From Henckelia pumila (taxonomy: Eukaryota > Streptophyta > Magnoliopsida > Lamiales > Gesneriaceae): a DNA stretch of 64,000 bases. Under the pieces are notes generated by a model. It was not told the DNA's origin. It saw only the letters and a list, made by a program, of their open reading frames with translations, and did not search any database. A program made the translations under genes and the position numbers. The stretch spans positions 62,001 through 126,000 of the forward strand of contig NC_133123.1 in assembly GCF_033568475.1 (NCBI RefSeq), given 5' to 3'. The number at the start of each line of letters is the position of its first letter. Position 1 is the stretch's first letter. Positions 1 to 12,453 of the stretch are shown here, piece after piece.

Positions 1-133
1 ATCCAAGGCTTTCAGTGTAAGAAGAAATCTGCTTCAAAGCTTCCACAAGTTCATCAACAAATACCACTGTTGGTCTCAATGTAAATAAACTTATATCCAA
101 ATTCCTATCATTAAAGGGAACGTAACAAGCCAT
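1..133 (-). CDS. 5' end of a conserved plant protein of unknown function (partial)
   Basis: The minus strand is open from an ATG at 131-133 to the window edge, giving 44 residues that begin MACYVPFNDRNLD and continue with a TVVFVDELVEALK stretch. I recognise this start as that of a conserved, uncharacterised plant protein family, but I recall no function. The reading frame has no stop and its codon use looks like a real exon, unlike the AT-rich sequence beyond the ATG. Only the N-terminus is in the window, so no domain can be named. The promoter should lie between about 134 and 700. Confidence 0.55.
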   Translation of the reverse strand, partial: MACYVPFNDRNLDISLFTLRPTVVFVDELVEALKQISSYTESLG

Positions 134-1137
134 CCTAGCTCCTTCAATTTAATTGAATTCCTCTTCTGTGCATATATATACTTATGTTGCTTCTTATTTC
201 TCTAATCAGATTTTGTGTATGCACGTTTGTATCTGGAAAATAAAATATATGTGATACTTAAAAAATTATAATATTGGTATTCGAATATATATATATATAT
301 ATAGAGATTGAGATTGAAATTGAAATTCAAACAAAGATACATTAATAACGCAGTCTTCAGTCGTAGCAATTTGGTTAGTCTTTGTTTGGCTTCTTTTCTG
401 GACCAAAACAGTTTAAAAAGGCGATGATTTGATTGAACAATATCCTTAATTGGTCTTGAATTTTGACCGACTGAGCTACTTTGGTATGCATAGTTTACTT
501 TGTTTGGCCTTTCTAGATTGATGATTAGATGTTCCTTCAATAATATTGGACACAAGATTTCCATCATATATAAGATATTGAGAATAATACTACATAAACT
601 AAATTATACCAATTTGAAATATAACCCCTTTGAAATCTCCAACTTCATATTAAATGTGATTTCTACATTATAATGACTTGGGTTGAACGCAATGTTTGTG
701 TAGATGAAAGGTTGTTCAACTTAAAAACTTTGACTGCTATGATGAATGTAATAGAATATACGTGATATTTGACCCGATTAAATCATGATTTCGATTTCTT
801 CTGCCAATAGATTTTTCTTATTTTTTGTGTTAGCTTGTTGTATAAGAGTTATCCAATTAATATGATTTACTTGATTATTGTGTTAGCTTGATAATTACTC
901 AATGTATATCGAAAGACAGCGGTTGCATGTCATAAAAAAAGTAAACTTATAATTTGTTTAACCTAGCTATTATTTGGGGTGTCTAATAAAAACAATACAC
1001 ATTGACATTTTATTTGTGATAATCATTGTATTTGTTATTTAGAATTAAAGAGTGGATCATTAAGATAAGTTTGATTTTTTGGATATGTAAACTTTTAAAT
1101 TGATGTTCATATAGTTTTTTCCATAAAAATATTCTTA
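134..1137. other. Intergenic, upstream of the edge gene
   Basis: AT-rich sequence with a TA microsatellite near 285-302. I see no coding region. The open frame on the minus strand at 202-567 encodes a low-complexity sequence with a run of N, L and Y and looks spurious. The first few hundred bases probably hold the promoter and leader of the gene that exits the left edge. Confidence 0.5.
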
Positions 1138-2086
1138 AAGGGTGTTTGGCTGAACTTATACGTTCTACAAAACAGCTTATAAGCTCTTAAAATTTGTTTG
1201 ATAAAAGATATTTCAAACAACTTATAAGCTGTAAAAAATCAAAATAAGCTGTATGACAGCTTATAAAGGAGTGTTTGCAAAAAAATTATGCTTTTGTAGA
1301 AGTGATCATTAAATTTATAAATTATAAAAAAGTTAATAAAAACAAAATTTGGTAATATTTGGAAATAAATGTGAAAATCTAAAAATCAAAGTTGGGTAAT
1401 GTTTGATAAATAAGTGATTAGAGTGATTTTAACATTTAATTTTTTATTAGAATCACTTTTGGAGAATCATAATCACGACTAGATTTTAGATTTCAATTGA
1501 GTTAAGCATAAGTTAACACATAATCTGGGTTTACGAAACACACAAAAGTGATTTTTTAAAGGCAAAATCTAGCAATCACTTTTTTTAGTGATTGTTAACA
1601 TTCCCTAAGTTGTTTTTGAAAAAGTAAAGATGACTTTACTTTTTTGAAGAAGATCTTATTTTAAGATTTTATATTTCCAAAAATATCTTTGAATATTTTC
1701 ATAAATCTTCATCATATCCACAACTCATTAAATATTAAATATTATTTTAAAAAAATTTCAAATAACATATTTTTTTCTAAATTGAAATATTAAAATAGTT
1801 TTATTTTTTTAATATAAGTTTATTCTAAAACTATTTTTGTATATGTAATTATGTATTACTCGTTACATTATCTTCATAGCATTATACCTTTTCAGGAATT
1901 TTGACAATAAAAAGATCTTATAATACCAAATATATCAACATCTTTAAGTTGTTTAAAATAAGTTTACTCAAACACTTTAAGAGCTTATTTTTAAAATAAG
2001 TCCTAACAACTTATAAGCTCATAAAACAGTTTTTAAGCTCTAAGAACTTGTAAGTTTTTTTTAATAAGTTTAGTCAAATATGCTCT
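1138..2086. mobile_element. hAT-like non-autonomous DNA transposon
   Basis: The left end (GGGTGTTTGGCTGAACTTA) is an imperfect inverted match to the right end (TAAGTTTAGTCAAATATGCTC), about 20 bp with several mismatches. Just inside both ends are repeated CTTATAAGCT blocks, the subterminal repeat pattern of plant hAT-type elements. There is no coding capacity. The target-site duplication is unclear, so exact ends are approximate. It is interrupted by a smaller element at 1395-1604. Confidence 0.5.
1395..1604. mobile_element. Nested hAT-like MITE
   Basis: About 210 bp whose left end (GGTAATGTTTGATAAATAAG) pairs imperfectly with its right end (reverse complement GGAATGTTAACAATCACT). GTGATT motifs recur in both subterminal regions. 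It is flanked by an 8-bp near-duplication, CAAAGTTG on the left and CTAAGTTG on the right, the size typical of hAT insertions. It sits inside the larger element at 1138-2086 and is therefore younger. Confidence 0.5.
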
Positions 2087-2296
2087 AAGCAAATTAGAAC
2101 AACATCCATCATAAATAAATCGATTAAAAGGAAGCTTGAACGTAGGAGAATGACTATATTTTCAAATAAATCCATTAAAAAAAACAAAAAATATTACAAT
2201 ATTTGAAACAGTACTTCAACCAGACATTACATACGTATAGTGAATCCGCCGATATCAAAATTTGAGTCACATTGACTGTTAAGAGTGTGTTTGATT

Positions 2297-2510
2297 TGCC
2301 CCAAGAGTTGTTCAAGTTGGTGGAGCAGATGAACTCTTGGCCAAAGGTCAAGAGTTCGATTCTCCAGCTAACACTTTCTTGGACTAGTCTGTCACACAGG
2401 GTTTGTCCAGTGTGATTTACCTGACTAGCCTAGTTTGAAGGCTATTGCGTTAGTTCGAGGGTTTATCTAGAGCGCACCTAAGGGTAGCGGCTGCGAGTTC
2501 CCACGTCACA
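2297..2510 (+). mobile_element. Au-like SINE (tRNA-derived)
   Basis: A pol III-type head contains an A-box-like GTTGGTGGAGC near 2316 and a B-box-like GTTCGATTC at 2354-2362. The 3' part holds AGGGTAGCGGCTGCGAGTTC, which matches the conserved 3' region of the angiosperm Au SINE as I remember it. It is flanked by an 8-bp direct repeat, TGTGTTTG, at 2286-2293 and 2517-2524. The tRNA-like part would not fold as a full tRNA gene, so I call it a SINE. Confidence 0.6.
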
Positions 2511-2524
2511 CTTAAATGTGTTTG

Positions 2525-5500
2525 GATAAATTTTAAATGCATTTAAAAGTATTTAATTAAACCAAAAAAAGTTTTTTTTTCCAAAAGCTCGTATTTATAG
2601 ATTTTCAAATGTTTTTTTTTTTTATAACTCAACTTTTAAAAAATACCTTTCAATCTATTTATCCAAATACAAAATTATTTCAACTTTTACTTAAAAAAAT
2701 ACTTTTAAAAACCAACTTAAAAAATCACTTATTTTTTAAAAAATTACTAAAAACAAACGGCTCGAAGCCATGGTAAATGAATTTCCAGGGAAGAAATTGA
2801 AGCTACCATTAGATTTCGGGGGTAAAAATGTATTTAATCACTTTCACGAAGGATGCGAAATCATTGCTGGATCAACTCTTCCTAATAAATGAAAAATGAA
2901 GATTTTTGCTGCAAATCACCGATTCTGCATTCGATTGCTGTGATACTTTCTGCTATAAACTTTTTATCAACGCCATTGGCTTGGATTGAAGGGAGCTATT
3001 GCTCATTCTTCGTTAAGGCCAACGTTTACGCCACGCCCTAAAATTCGTGGCTAGTGCGTTGTAGACTGATGATAGAGTTTGATGTGATACTGAATTTGGA
3101 TTGTTGTCATAATGCAAGTGGAGAAAAATGAAATCTTGGTGATTTGGATGGATGTGCTTGGTCAGTCTTGGATGGAGTTGAAGCACATCTTGCCAAGTTT
3201 GTGGTTACCTCAAAATTTGAGCCTCGGATGTTATTATTCAGGTCGAACTGCTTGGGGCGATATCCATCCTGTTCCTTCTACACACAACTAGTTTCAATGA
3301 CTTTGGACGCGGTAATATTTTTTCCTCGATCCACATCTCTTTCCAGAATTCTAAGTAACAATGAAACATAACTACCTCATTTTGACAAGTCTAACTACAG
3401 AGCGCACATGTAATCGGTACTGATGTCAATTATAATCCAGTTCTATGTTGGCATAGTGATTTAGAATGCCATTTGGTTCAAAAAGGATAAATTTTTTATT
3501 TGAAACTTACTGGTGTATCATGATAATTTTGTAATTTTTACATTTATTAAGAATTTAGTGTTTTTTTTCCCGATTGAAATGCACGACTTTATTCATCTTC
3601 ATTACATCTGTGGCATGTATATCTTCATGGATTTTGGTAACACGCCTTCTTCTAGATAGGATTGGGGCTCATGAAATTGGTTTCCTCAGTTTGACCTCCT
3701 CGCCTTCATGATAGACACAGTATAGGTGTGAGAACTTTGATCAATTGGTTAACTTCTGATTGGAAAATGCATGTAAAATCTCCCATCAGTTGGCATCATG
3801 TTTTAGTGGTTTCACTTGCAAGAATTAGCCTGGCACAAAGTTAGCTGTTATGCTTCTTGTGCACGACACTTGGCACTGTCTATCATTGCGTTGATTATGA
3901 TATGTGCGTGAACTGTAATGTCTTGCAATTGCACTCAAAATGTTTGATTTCAAAGGACTTCTTTCCGTATGACAGATTCAAAAGTTAGTTGTCCTACAGT
4001 CCTACTCCTTGGAACCTCTTAGGTTCTCCAAGACAAATACTTGGAGCTGGAATTGCTTCAGCCACAACAGAAATTTACTTCTTTTTCTCAGTAGCACTGC
4101 TTCACTCCTTTGAAACCAATTTATTATGAATTCAGGGCAACTAATAAGGGGTAAAATGGACAGAAGTTGTTAATTAAAATTCATTGTTGTTAATTAAAAT
4201 TCATCTAAGGTCTTGCTCATCAGCTGGAAAGTCTTTGATCCTCAACACAGTTTTCCAAATTGAGTGCTCGTATTGAACCTTCGGGGCAGAGTACTTTTCT
4301 CCATCTGACTTCAATCACTAGATAAATATTTTCAATATATTCTAAGTTGATATTCCTAACTTCCAGCGTAAGAGCTAGATGTCTTCAGCTACTAAAATAC
4401 TGGTAGCTTGTGTTTGAGTGCTGCTCTATTTTTGTTACGCCTTGGACTCAGGCGAGTGCAGATGCGATTGCTCAATGAACTCTTATGACGACGAATTCAT
4501 AATCGTACTTGCTTTACGAAAATGGTTAACCTAAGTTACTTTAAAAGTTTATCAGAATCTCTTATATAACAGCCTTAAACTTTCATTTCAACCAATTGGG
4601 GACAAGAGAATCTCAATTTTTATTCATAATGTCGAATTTTATTGTGTTTGTGTGATTTAATGAAAGAAGGTCAGGTACAGCTATACTATATCATGGAATT
4701 TGTAGATGGTGTTTCTATAACTTGCAAAATTTCTTTCTATTTCTGACGTCTTTCATGGGAATAAAAAATAAATCAGTCCTGCTAAGGGTTTTACCCCTTT
4801 CCGATTTTAACTAAAAGTTCTTTGCATATCTTCTTGGGTTCGATATCTTCTCTAATGTTCCTCCTGGATTATTGTTGCGAATGAAAAAAATGGGATGGCT
4901 GCTTATTGACATGTGACAAGGAAGTCATCATTTTCTTTTCATTAAAAAATGTGATAGACTAACTGGTCCAGACACCTGGTTATAAAAAGAAAAGGATCCC
5001 ACACTTAATTCAAATAATTTTCCTTTCATCTAAAAATGTGTTAGACGCCCTGGTCCTGGTCGTTAAAGAAAAAGCATTTCATAGTTAATTCAATTTTCAT
5101 GACAGTGATTCATGCTGGAAGGGTCTAATAATTCAGTTAGTCCATCTTCTGCCTACCACTAGTTTTAATGGCTTGGAATTGTTGTGTGGAACATTTTCCA
5201 TCAAGCATGTCACAGATTTGACTCCATTTGTTGAGAGCTGGCTACTTTTAATAGGTAATAGACTTACAGTCTCTTTCTTACTAGCTGTTCATGTGAATAT
5301 GTTTTCCAATATCTCATTCATGGATTCCCTTTCCTCACACATGAAACAAGAACGTGATGTACCGGCTTCATTTTGTAGAAAATGGAAAGATTTTCTATGA
5401 TGAACTTCCTTTTTTGGGTAGTGTAAGAGCTTTCACGGACTCGTGGCCAAAGAGTTGCTCAAATTTACTCGTAAAAGAATGAGATTTAGATTCCAGACTG

Positions 5501-6256
5501 ATATTAGGTAAGAAACAGAGAGGATGGTGCTTGAGGATTTACTCTTGCGCTTTTGTTTTCCCAAAAAGATTTTATTTTATCTCATAATTTGTCTATGTTA
5601 CATGCGACGATTGTTGGTATATTGTCCAATGAACGGTAATAATGCTACATGTAACAGTATGTTCAGGAGTTGATCGTAGGTATCAGTTGTCCAAGCATGG
5701 ATTCTTAATGACCCTATTACCTAAGACATGCAGTAGTCCATCAGTTTAATCACGAATTCATGGATCTACTTTTTACTATAGGCGAGAGATGAAAAGGTCA
5801 CGAGCCAATTATGGTTGTAGAGACAGAGTGATCGTGATAAGATTGTGAACTTTTGCATGTACATTGGAAAGATAGATTTAAGTTGCATCTGAACATTTAA
5901 ATGTGCCTATTATCTAATGGCCTATCCAACCTGTGAAAAGAATCGATCCATCTTATCTTGATAAAAGCATGGCCTAGTAGTGGGATTCATGTTTCAAAAT
6001 TGATCTTGATGATAGCCAGTCTACAATTATATAGAATTTGCTTAATTTATTTCACGAGGAATCTGTGATGGAGTTCTTTGGCTTCCATTGGCTTGTACAC
6101 ATACCGGATAGAGAAACGTTAATATTGGTAGCTTTTTACCGTGTTTATGTCATGACTGATTTACAAATGACCAATCCATTCCTTTTCTCCCTAATTTATT
6201 TCATACACCAACCCTGACAGCAGTACGAAAACAATTTTAGTGAATTTGGTCAGATC
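2525..6256. other. Long stretch without a recognisable gene
   Basis: No reading frame above about 75 codons looks real. The first 240 bases are AT-rich with GTGTTTGGATAAA-like and TTATCCAAATAC-like ends, perhaps another decayed MITE. From about 2,760 to 6,200 base composition is less AT-rich than in neighbouring spacers, which would fit a non-coding transcript or a decayed gene, but I found no consistent set of exons. A miR159-like 17-mer lies at 2981-2997. Confidence 0.4.
2981..2997 (+). other. miR159-like 17-mer without a visible hairpin
   Basis: TTGGATTGAAGGGAGCT is identical to nucleotides 2-18 of plant miR159 as I remember it. The flanking bases differ. I found no complementary arm within about 200 bases upstream or 400 downstream, so it is not a convincing MIR159 gene. 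Read on the minus strand it would be a complementary site for miR159. It may be a chance match or a relic. Confidence 0.25.
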
Positions 6257-6265
6257 ATTCATGAG

Positions 6266-6617
6266 TAGGGGTGCAAACGAGTCAAGCTACTCGTGAGCAG
6301 CTCGAGCTCGAGCTCGAGCTCGAGTATCAAATATGTGTGTTCGCTACTCGATAATATATATATATATATATAATATAATATAAATATATATAATATAATG
6401 CATATAATATTATATATATTATTTATTTATTTATTCATATTTATTTATTTAAATATTTATTTATTTTTCGAGCTCGAGCTCGAGTAACTCGAAATATTTA
6501 CGAGTCGAGTTCGAGTATGAAATTAGTTACTCTATCGAGCTCGACCTCGAGTAAACAAATATAAGTCGAGCTCGAGCTTGAGTAGTATGATACTCGACTC
6601 GGCTCGTTTGCACCCCT
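6266..6617. mobile_element. Mutator-like foldback MITE rich in CTCGAG
   Basis: The ends are inverted copies of AGGGGTGCAAACGAG. The flanks ATTCATGAG (6257-6265) and ATTCATTAG (6618-6626) form a 9-bp duplication with one mismatch, the length produced by Mutator-superfamily transposases. Both arms carry GAGCTCGAGCTCGAG arrays and the centre is a TA/ATTT-rich stretch at about 6345-6465. There is no coding capacity. A short GAGCTCGA-rich patch near 13060-13110 may be a fragment of the same family. Confidence 0.65.
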
Positions 6618-8433
6618 ATTCATTAGTCATCTTTGATTATGAAATGGCACCACAGCATCAAGTGCAGGTCAAGTGACACCTTAGCTCTTGTTTCTAATAT
6701 ATAGGATGTATGGGCCTGCCGTCTATAAAGTACATAGAAAAACATCTCACATAGCACCTATTTTGTTTGACACCTCTTTAATCCATCTTTGAGCTATGCG
6801 ATTTTGGGATCTCAAGAAGTGATAATTGTTTTCATGGCATGTTTTAATCATTAATGGACAAAAAATATTTTATTCGATATCTCACCCTTCTGTAATTTAT
6901 TTATCATTTAAATTTTAGCATGTTTGTTTGAAAGTTGGATGGAGAGGGTTACCATTTGCTCGAGCCCCATGACATAAAACATTAAACTCAACAATCTATA
7001 ACCCTTCTCCCCCTTTCTTGAAATCTGCGTGTCAATCCAAATGCAATGAACAAAAGTTTTCGTCAGATCCACCCTGTGCAATGTATAGATATCAGAAGTA
7101 AATAGTGATGCAGGTGTGAAGTAATATAAAAATCTTGTGTGGTGAACTTGAATAATCTTTTGAAATTTGGAATATGTGATTTGGTTTTTTCATACAAAGC
7201 ATGCACTCATCTGTTTGTCAATTCAGAACTAAAGATATGAATTCCGTGCCCAGCCTTTTTCCTTAAGGAAGACATGTGAACCGTGACTTGATAGATATTT
7301 CATTCAATGATATCTTTAAATCTTCTTCTTCTTGTTTTTTTAAAGGAACCCCACAGCTCGTTTGCACGAACGATTGATAAAAATCTGGGATGTCGTGGAC
7401 ATGTAGCGATGCATAGTTTTATTCATGAGTTACAATTGGGTCATTAATTTGAGTGTTTAGGTAAATTGCTTGAGAGCATCATCCTCAAGTTGGCAATGGG
7501 ATTTTATGTATGTTGCTGGTATTAGCCATAATATTTTTACTTTTTAGATCACTTAAGGCCTTAAAACAAAAGCTCCATACACAAAATTATTAGACTAAGT
7601 ATATCAACATCATCGTCATCTCTCTTTTCTTGAAAAAAAATTAAATTAAATTAAATTGAAACACCATTCAACAACCCCCAATGAAGATAGGGAATAAATA
7701 ATTTGGGCCCGAGTGGAGAAAAAGGCAAACACATCTTTTATTCGAATGATATATGCTTTTGAATTTTAATGATTATTTCTGTTCATCAAGCAAAGATGAG
7801 AAGAAAAAAAGTAGAAAGAAAAAGTCATAAAAGGCACCATGCATTGTCTCCTTAAGAGTTGTCAATTAAACTTTTCTTCTCTTTTAGTTTAATTAAGCCC
7901 ATTAACTTCCTTTTTTATATTTCATCAGATTTTTCTCGTCGATACTTTTCGGTGTCAAATATCAATTAATTCATATATCATTTTCGTGGTCTTTTGTTGG
8001 CTACTCACCGTGGCTTTTGTATCATTACTATTACTATTACTATTACTATTACTATTAATATTCATTTGTTGTCTTCTACAATCACGAGTAAATAGTAATT
8101 TCACAAAAAAACAACGTTAAGATGTGACTTGTGGTACGTGAACAAGATTAATCATATGACCAACTTGAATTTGGGTTAGTTGGGCGCGGGATAACAATAG
8201 AATTGCAAGTTTCATGCGTTTAAATGAGACTCGATCGGGACAATTTAATTTGTTCCACTGTTTTATGCTATTATATATACTTAGTTTGGTTTGTTTGCAT
8301 AAAAATTGGTATTTGCGTACAGGTTTTACAATTCATAAAAATGTAAGGATATTATTATATTAATTTATTTAATCTCATAAAATTATAAACAGCTACATGC
8401 TTGAGCTCCTATTGTCAATACGGGTCATCAACC

Positions 8434-8519
<86 letters not shown>

Positions 8520-9970
8520 TAATGTTGATTAATCGACGTGTGGGGAAATTAGTGTAATATCATGACCATGTTCATGTATGGCCTGGTTAAGTGTTGCTTT
8601 CTGAGGAAGCATTACATTTGATTTTAATTTTAAGTTCCCAGGCTGCAAATTGCTGGCTACCTAACGGTCGGTCTTATGGTGGTGAGGTGATTGATTCATT
8701 ATCACCAAAATTATCGTGATTTTTTAGATAGATCTTCAATTTGATCCGAGTTATGAAAAATATTATTTTTCTCTATAAATATGGATCAGATCAATCTCAC
8801 GGATATAAAAACCATCGAATAAGTGACATACTCATTCATTATTTGGGGGTGAGGGTTTTATTCTCTGTAAGAAAGACTTGAAGTTATCATAAAATAGATC
8901 CAAATCCAAGAATATGAAACATGAAATCAAGCAGCATGCACTTCTTCCTTTTCGACTGTTGGAATCTCGTGCCAATTTATATGATTTATTTCACTTCTTT
9001 TCGCACTATTATATCATCATCACAATTCACAAATGATGTATCTCCATATATCCTAAGCCATTTATGGTGGAATAGGAGAATGATGGCTTTAAATCTTTTT
9101 GTTTCTGTTTTAATCTAAATATTATATATATATATATATATATAATATTGAATAATGATCTGAAACAAATTATCATGTGCATGCCCTCATGCATGTCTCC
9201 TCCAAAAGTCCCGCCAGCTCTCGTTGCTTATTTTGTGCAACTTGCTTTTAATTCTGCCCTCTTATAGAGAAATAAACAATTTAATTAGAAAATTCAGTTG
9301 TATAATTTCACCAAGATTTAAATGTAATATTCAAACAAACTATTACAACGAAAATTAAATAATACATGTGTGGTGGGGGGCTTAGCAACCACCCACCAAG
9401 TGCACAAAAGGCACGACATTTAATTTGTCCCCTTTCAGTAACCAATAATTTATCATTTCCTCTTAAAGAAAATGTTATCTACTCTTTCTTTCTTAATTTC
9501 TTTGAGTAAAAGAAATCAAAATCTTTAATTTTAAAATGTATATTTTTAATATCCTTCATTTGATATTGGTTCGATTTCCTTTCGAAGGATACATTTTATT
9601 TTATTTTATAATATATATATGTTATGTACCTAGATGATCGCATTTAAATGTGTTCTAAAATTAATCTCAAATTTAACTTTAGGAATATGAAGGGATATTT
9701 CAAATTTCTCCATATGGTTGTCCATAATATATTTATCAAGGAAGGATTTCTCATAAAAATTAAATTGTTCAACTCCAAATTAAGTTTCCAAAAATTAAGC
9801 TAAATTTATTATAAAATATAAATATGGATATAAAGTGCTGACCATCACATCAGAATGCATTTCGTGAGTAAAAAATAAAATAGATTGACAAAAATTCATT
9901 TATAATTATTTATATCTTGCTAAAAATAATGTACATGAAAATTATTAATAATGATTTGAAATTTTGAGAC
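6618..9970. other. Intergenic, microsatellites and decayed repeats only
   Basis: I see no gene. The stretch holds an (ATTACT)n run at about 8021-8060 and a long (AAT)n run at about 8434-8519. At about 8705-8820 there is a degraded copy of the GTGAGAC-type MITE seen at 19250 and 30812, recognisable from phrases such as AATATGGATCAGATCAATCTC. The open frames here are short and not conserved-looking. Confidence 0.45.
8434..8519. repeat. (AAT)n microsatellite
   Basis: About 28 uninterrupted AAT/ATA trinucleotide units. Such runs are usually highly length-polymorphic. Confidence 0.9.
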
Positions 9971-9974
9971 GTGA

Positions 9975-10002
9975 ACATATATATATATATATATATATAT
10001 AT
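9975..10002 (+). promoter_or_regulatory. TA-repeat with TATA-box character upstream of the J-domain gene
   Basis: An alternating TA run of about 28 bases lies some 120 bases before the J-domain start codon. It is followed by a CA/ATC-rich segment of the kind seen in plant leaders (ATCATCATCATC near 10050). It can serve as a TATA box, but TA runs are common throughout this window, so the assignment is tentative. Confidence 0.3.
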
Positions 10003-10122
10003 ACAAGAAACCCATGCACCGGCGCATGTATCAGAATCCTATAATACATCATCATCATCATTCATCGCCACCCACTCACAAAGTCTTAATTCATCTTGGC
10101 TTCTTTGTCTCCTCGAACAGTA

Positions 10123-12453
10123 ATGGATGAATCTTGGAGAATGAGACTTGGGATGCCCACGACGCCGCCGCCGCCCCGGAGAACAGTTGAGAAGCCCAAA
10201 TTTCCAAACCAACGATCATCTACTGAGGAGTACAATACCTCTTCCAACATCCGGAAAGCTGCCTCCGGCGACATACCCGACGAACACCCTCTAAACCCTG
10301 AAGACTTCACCGACGTTTTTGGTGGGCCCCCTCGAACAGTTCTCTCCGGCCAGTTCAGCACGGGGTTTCCATTGTCCTCCTCCTCCTCCTCCTCCTCCTC
10401 ATCCAAGTTTTTCTACGAGGAGATTTTCCGGCATCCGGAGAATTTGCCTCCGTCGACGGGAAGGATTGGCCGGAGCTTGAAAGAGTTCAGGATTCCGACG
10501 AAGAGTGCTCAAGATCAGCATAATAATCGAAAGAGTGGTTTCTATACTGATATATTTGGGTGGGATATTCATGATGAGAGGGTAATGAGATCAAGATCAA
10601 GGTCAAAGACGAGTTCTTCATCGATTTTAAGCTCCGAGGAGTTAAGTCCTATCCGGCAGGCGGTATGGACCGACGACAATGTTTCCTTATTTGCTTCCAA
10701 GCTCAGGTAATTAATATATGTTTTCATAACTCCACTTACTGACCTCTGCTCTTGCATTGCTAGCTGTATGTTTGTTTGAGATTGTGTGTTTAATTAATTA
10801 TTGCGGTGCATTTCCCCGGCCCACTTTTATCACATATTCAACAAAATGGTGACATTGAAACCATTCACTCGAATTCTAGATGTAATTAATGACCTGTTGA
10901 GATCCAAGTAACAAACTAAACCTCTTGGAAATCAAGATTCTATTACTAGTCCTGCCAACAACAATTTTTAAGAGGTAATGTGCTCCTTTTTTCAGGCCAC
11001 TTAATGTTAAATCCAGGTGGAGTCCACCAATAATGAGGCAAAACGATTACCCAAAACAACAGAATTTGCCACCATTTAATGGAACTCAGCCTGTGTTCAA
11101 CACTGGATACGAATACTCTGACAATTTCAAGAACTACCCATTTGGATTTAGTCGGAGAAATGCATCCCCGGAGACCATTAGTGTTGAACCCATATCGAAC
11201 AGCAGCTTCAGAGTGTCCACAGATCGTTTAGAACCGAATTCACCAGCATCAGCTGTTTCTTCTGTTTGCCATTCAGAGATGGAGCAAAAAACAAGAGCTG
11301 TTGAGGAAGATATGTTGAATCAGGATGAGGTAGAACTGGACGAAGATGAAGTGATGAGCTCCTATGTTATTGAAATAAACTCCGATAGTAGGGAAGGGAC
11401 AAGTGAATCTAATGGTGTCGACGAAGCAATTGCATGGGCAAAAGAGAAGTTTCATAAACATTGTCTGGAGAGTAAATGGAACTCTGAAAATGGTGAGAAA
11501 GGGAAACACTTGGAAGGTTAGCTAGAGTTTCTTTCTTGCCATGTATTTTTGGTTATTATTTAGACAGCATTGACTTACCATATATGTCGAATTTTGCAGA
11601 AAATCTCGGTAGGAATCAGTTTTCAGGACATACAGATAGTTTTGGATCACTGGTATATGTATATCATTTGTAATATGAGCTTACAGATATTACACGAAAG
11701 CATTTACACCTATTATGATCAACATGTGATTTGCAGTGTGCTGTATGTTTACGTTATTTCTTTTCTTTTGCTTGTCATGTAGGATGAGCAACAAGAAAAA
11801 TGGGCTTTAGAAGAAGCAATACAGCCGTTTGAAAGCAAGGTAACTGGCCACAAATGCAGTCAATAATGTATGTACATCTTAAGAGAGAAAGAAAACTTGT
11901 AATTTTCTTCCGTAATTCATGGCAGTTGCAAATAGAAATGCAAGTAATGGATGAAAAGATAAGCTTGTGGTCAAAAGGCAAAGAATCGGACATCCGGTTG
12001 CTATTATCTTCTCTGCACCATGTGAGATGATTTTGTTGCATTTAATGACTGACTCCTGTGGATGCTTATTTTTTCAAGCGTCACTAATATTTTCATTGTC
12101 CAATGCATAATAATATTTACTACTGTTTTCCATGTTCAGATTTTATGGCCTAACAGTGGCTGGTTTCCGATACCTCTAACAAATATAATCGAAAGCCCGA
12201 AAGTGAAGAAAGCATATCAGAAGGCAAGGCTGTGCCTGCACCCCGACAAGCTGCAACAAAGGGGTGCTACTCTCCCGCAAAAATACATAGCCGAGAAGGC
12301 TTTTTCTGTCCTCCAGGTTAGTTCAGTCATCTAATGCTCTAGGGGGATAATTTTTGTTAATTTTAGAGATAAATGATCTATTGCTAAAGCTGTGTTTCAT
12401 GATTGTAGGATGCTTGGGCTGCATTTGTCTCCCAAGACATCTACCGTCTTTGA
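10123..12453 (+). CDS. Auxilin-like J-domain protein (At1g30280/JAC1-related)
   Basis: I read seven exons: 10123-10706, 10996-11516, 11600-11652, 11783-11839, 11926-12021, 12140-12316 and 12409-12453. All have GT-AG borders and matching phases, and they give about 510 residues. The start is the first ATG (MDESWRMRLG); the frame is open a little upstream but has no earlier ATG. Visible parts are a PEDFTDVFGGPPR motif near residues 67-79, Ser- and acidic-rich low-complexity regions, the conserved DEAIAWAKEKF segment, and a C-terminal J domain with HPD at 471-473 followed by KLQQRG. That placement is typical of plant auxilin-like proteins, which act with Hsp70 in clathrin uncoating; JAC1 acts in chloroplast accumulation movement. 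The N-terminus fits the At1g30280 type better than JAC1 itself. The exact function is not known to me. The next gene downstream is the convergent CIPK. Confidence 0.85.

Noticed and set aside
2297-2400. A tRNA gene
   Set aside because: A- and B-box-like words are present, but the sequence does not form a cloverleaf and continues into a SINE 3' region.
2981-2997. A MIR159 gene
   Set aside because: No complementary arm is visible on either side, and the bases beyond nucleotide 18 do not match. Kept only as an observation.
10086-10406. 106-codon minus-strand frame with a Glu run
   Set aside because: It is the antisense of the Ser-coding (TCC)n run in the J-domain exon 1, which has splice sites and homology.
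10123-12453. JAC1 itself
   Set aside because: The J domain fits, but the N-terminus (MDESWRMRLG...DFTDVFGGPP) matches the At1g30280-type relative better and neighbours CIPK23 as that locus does.
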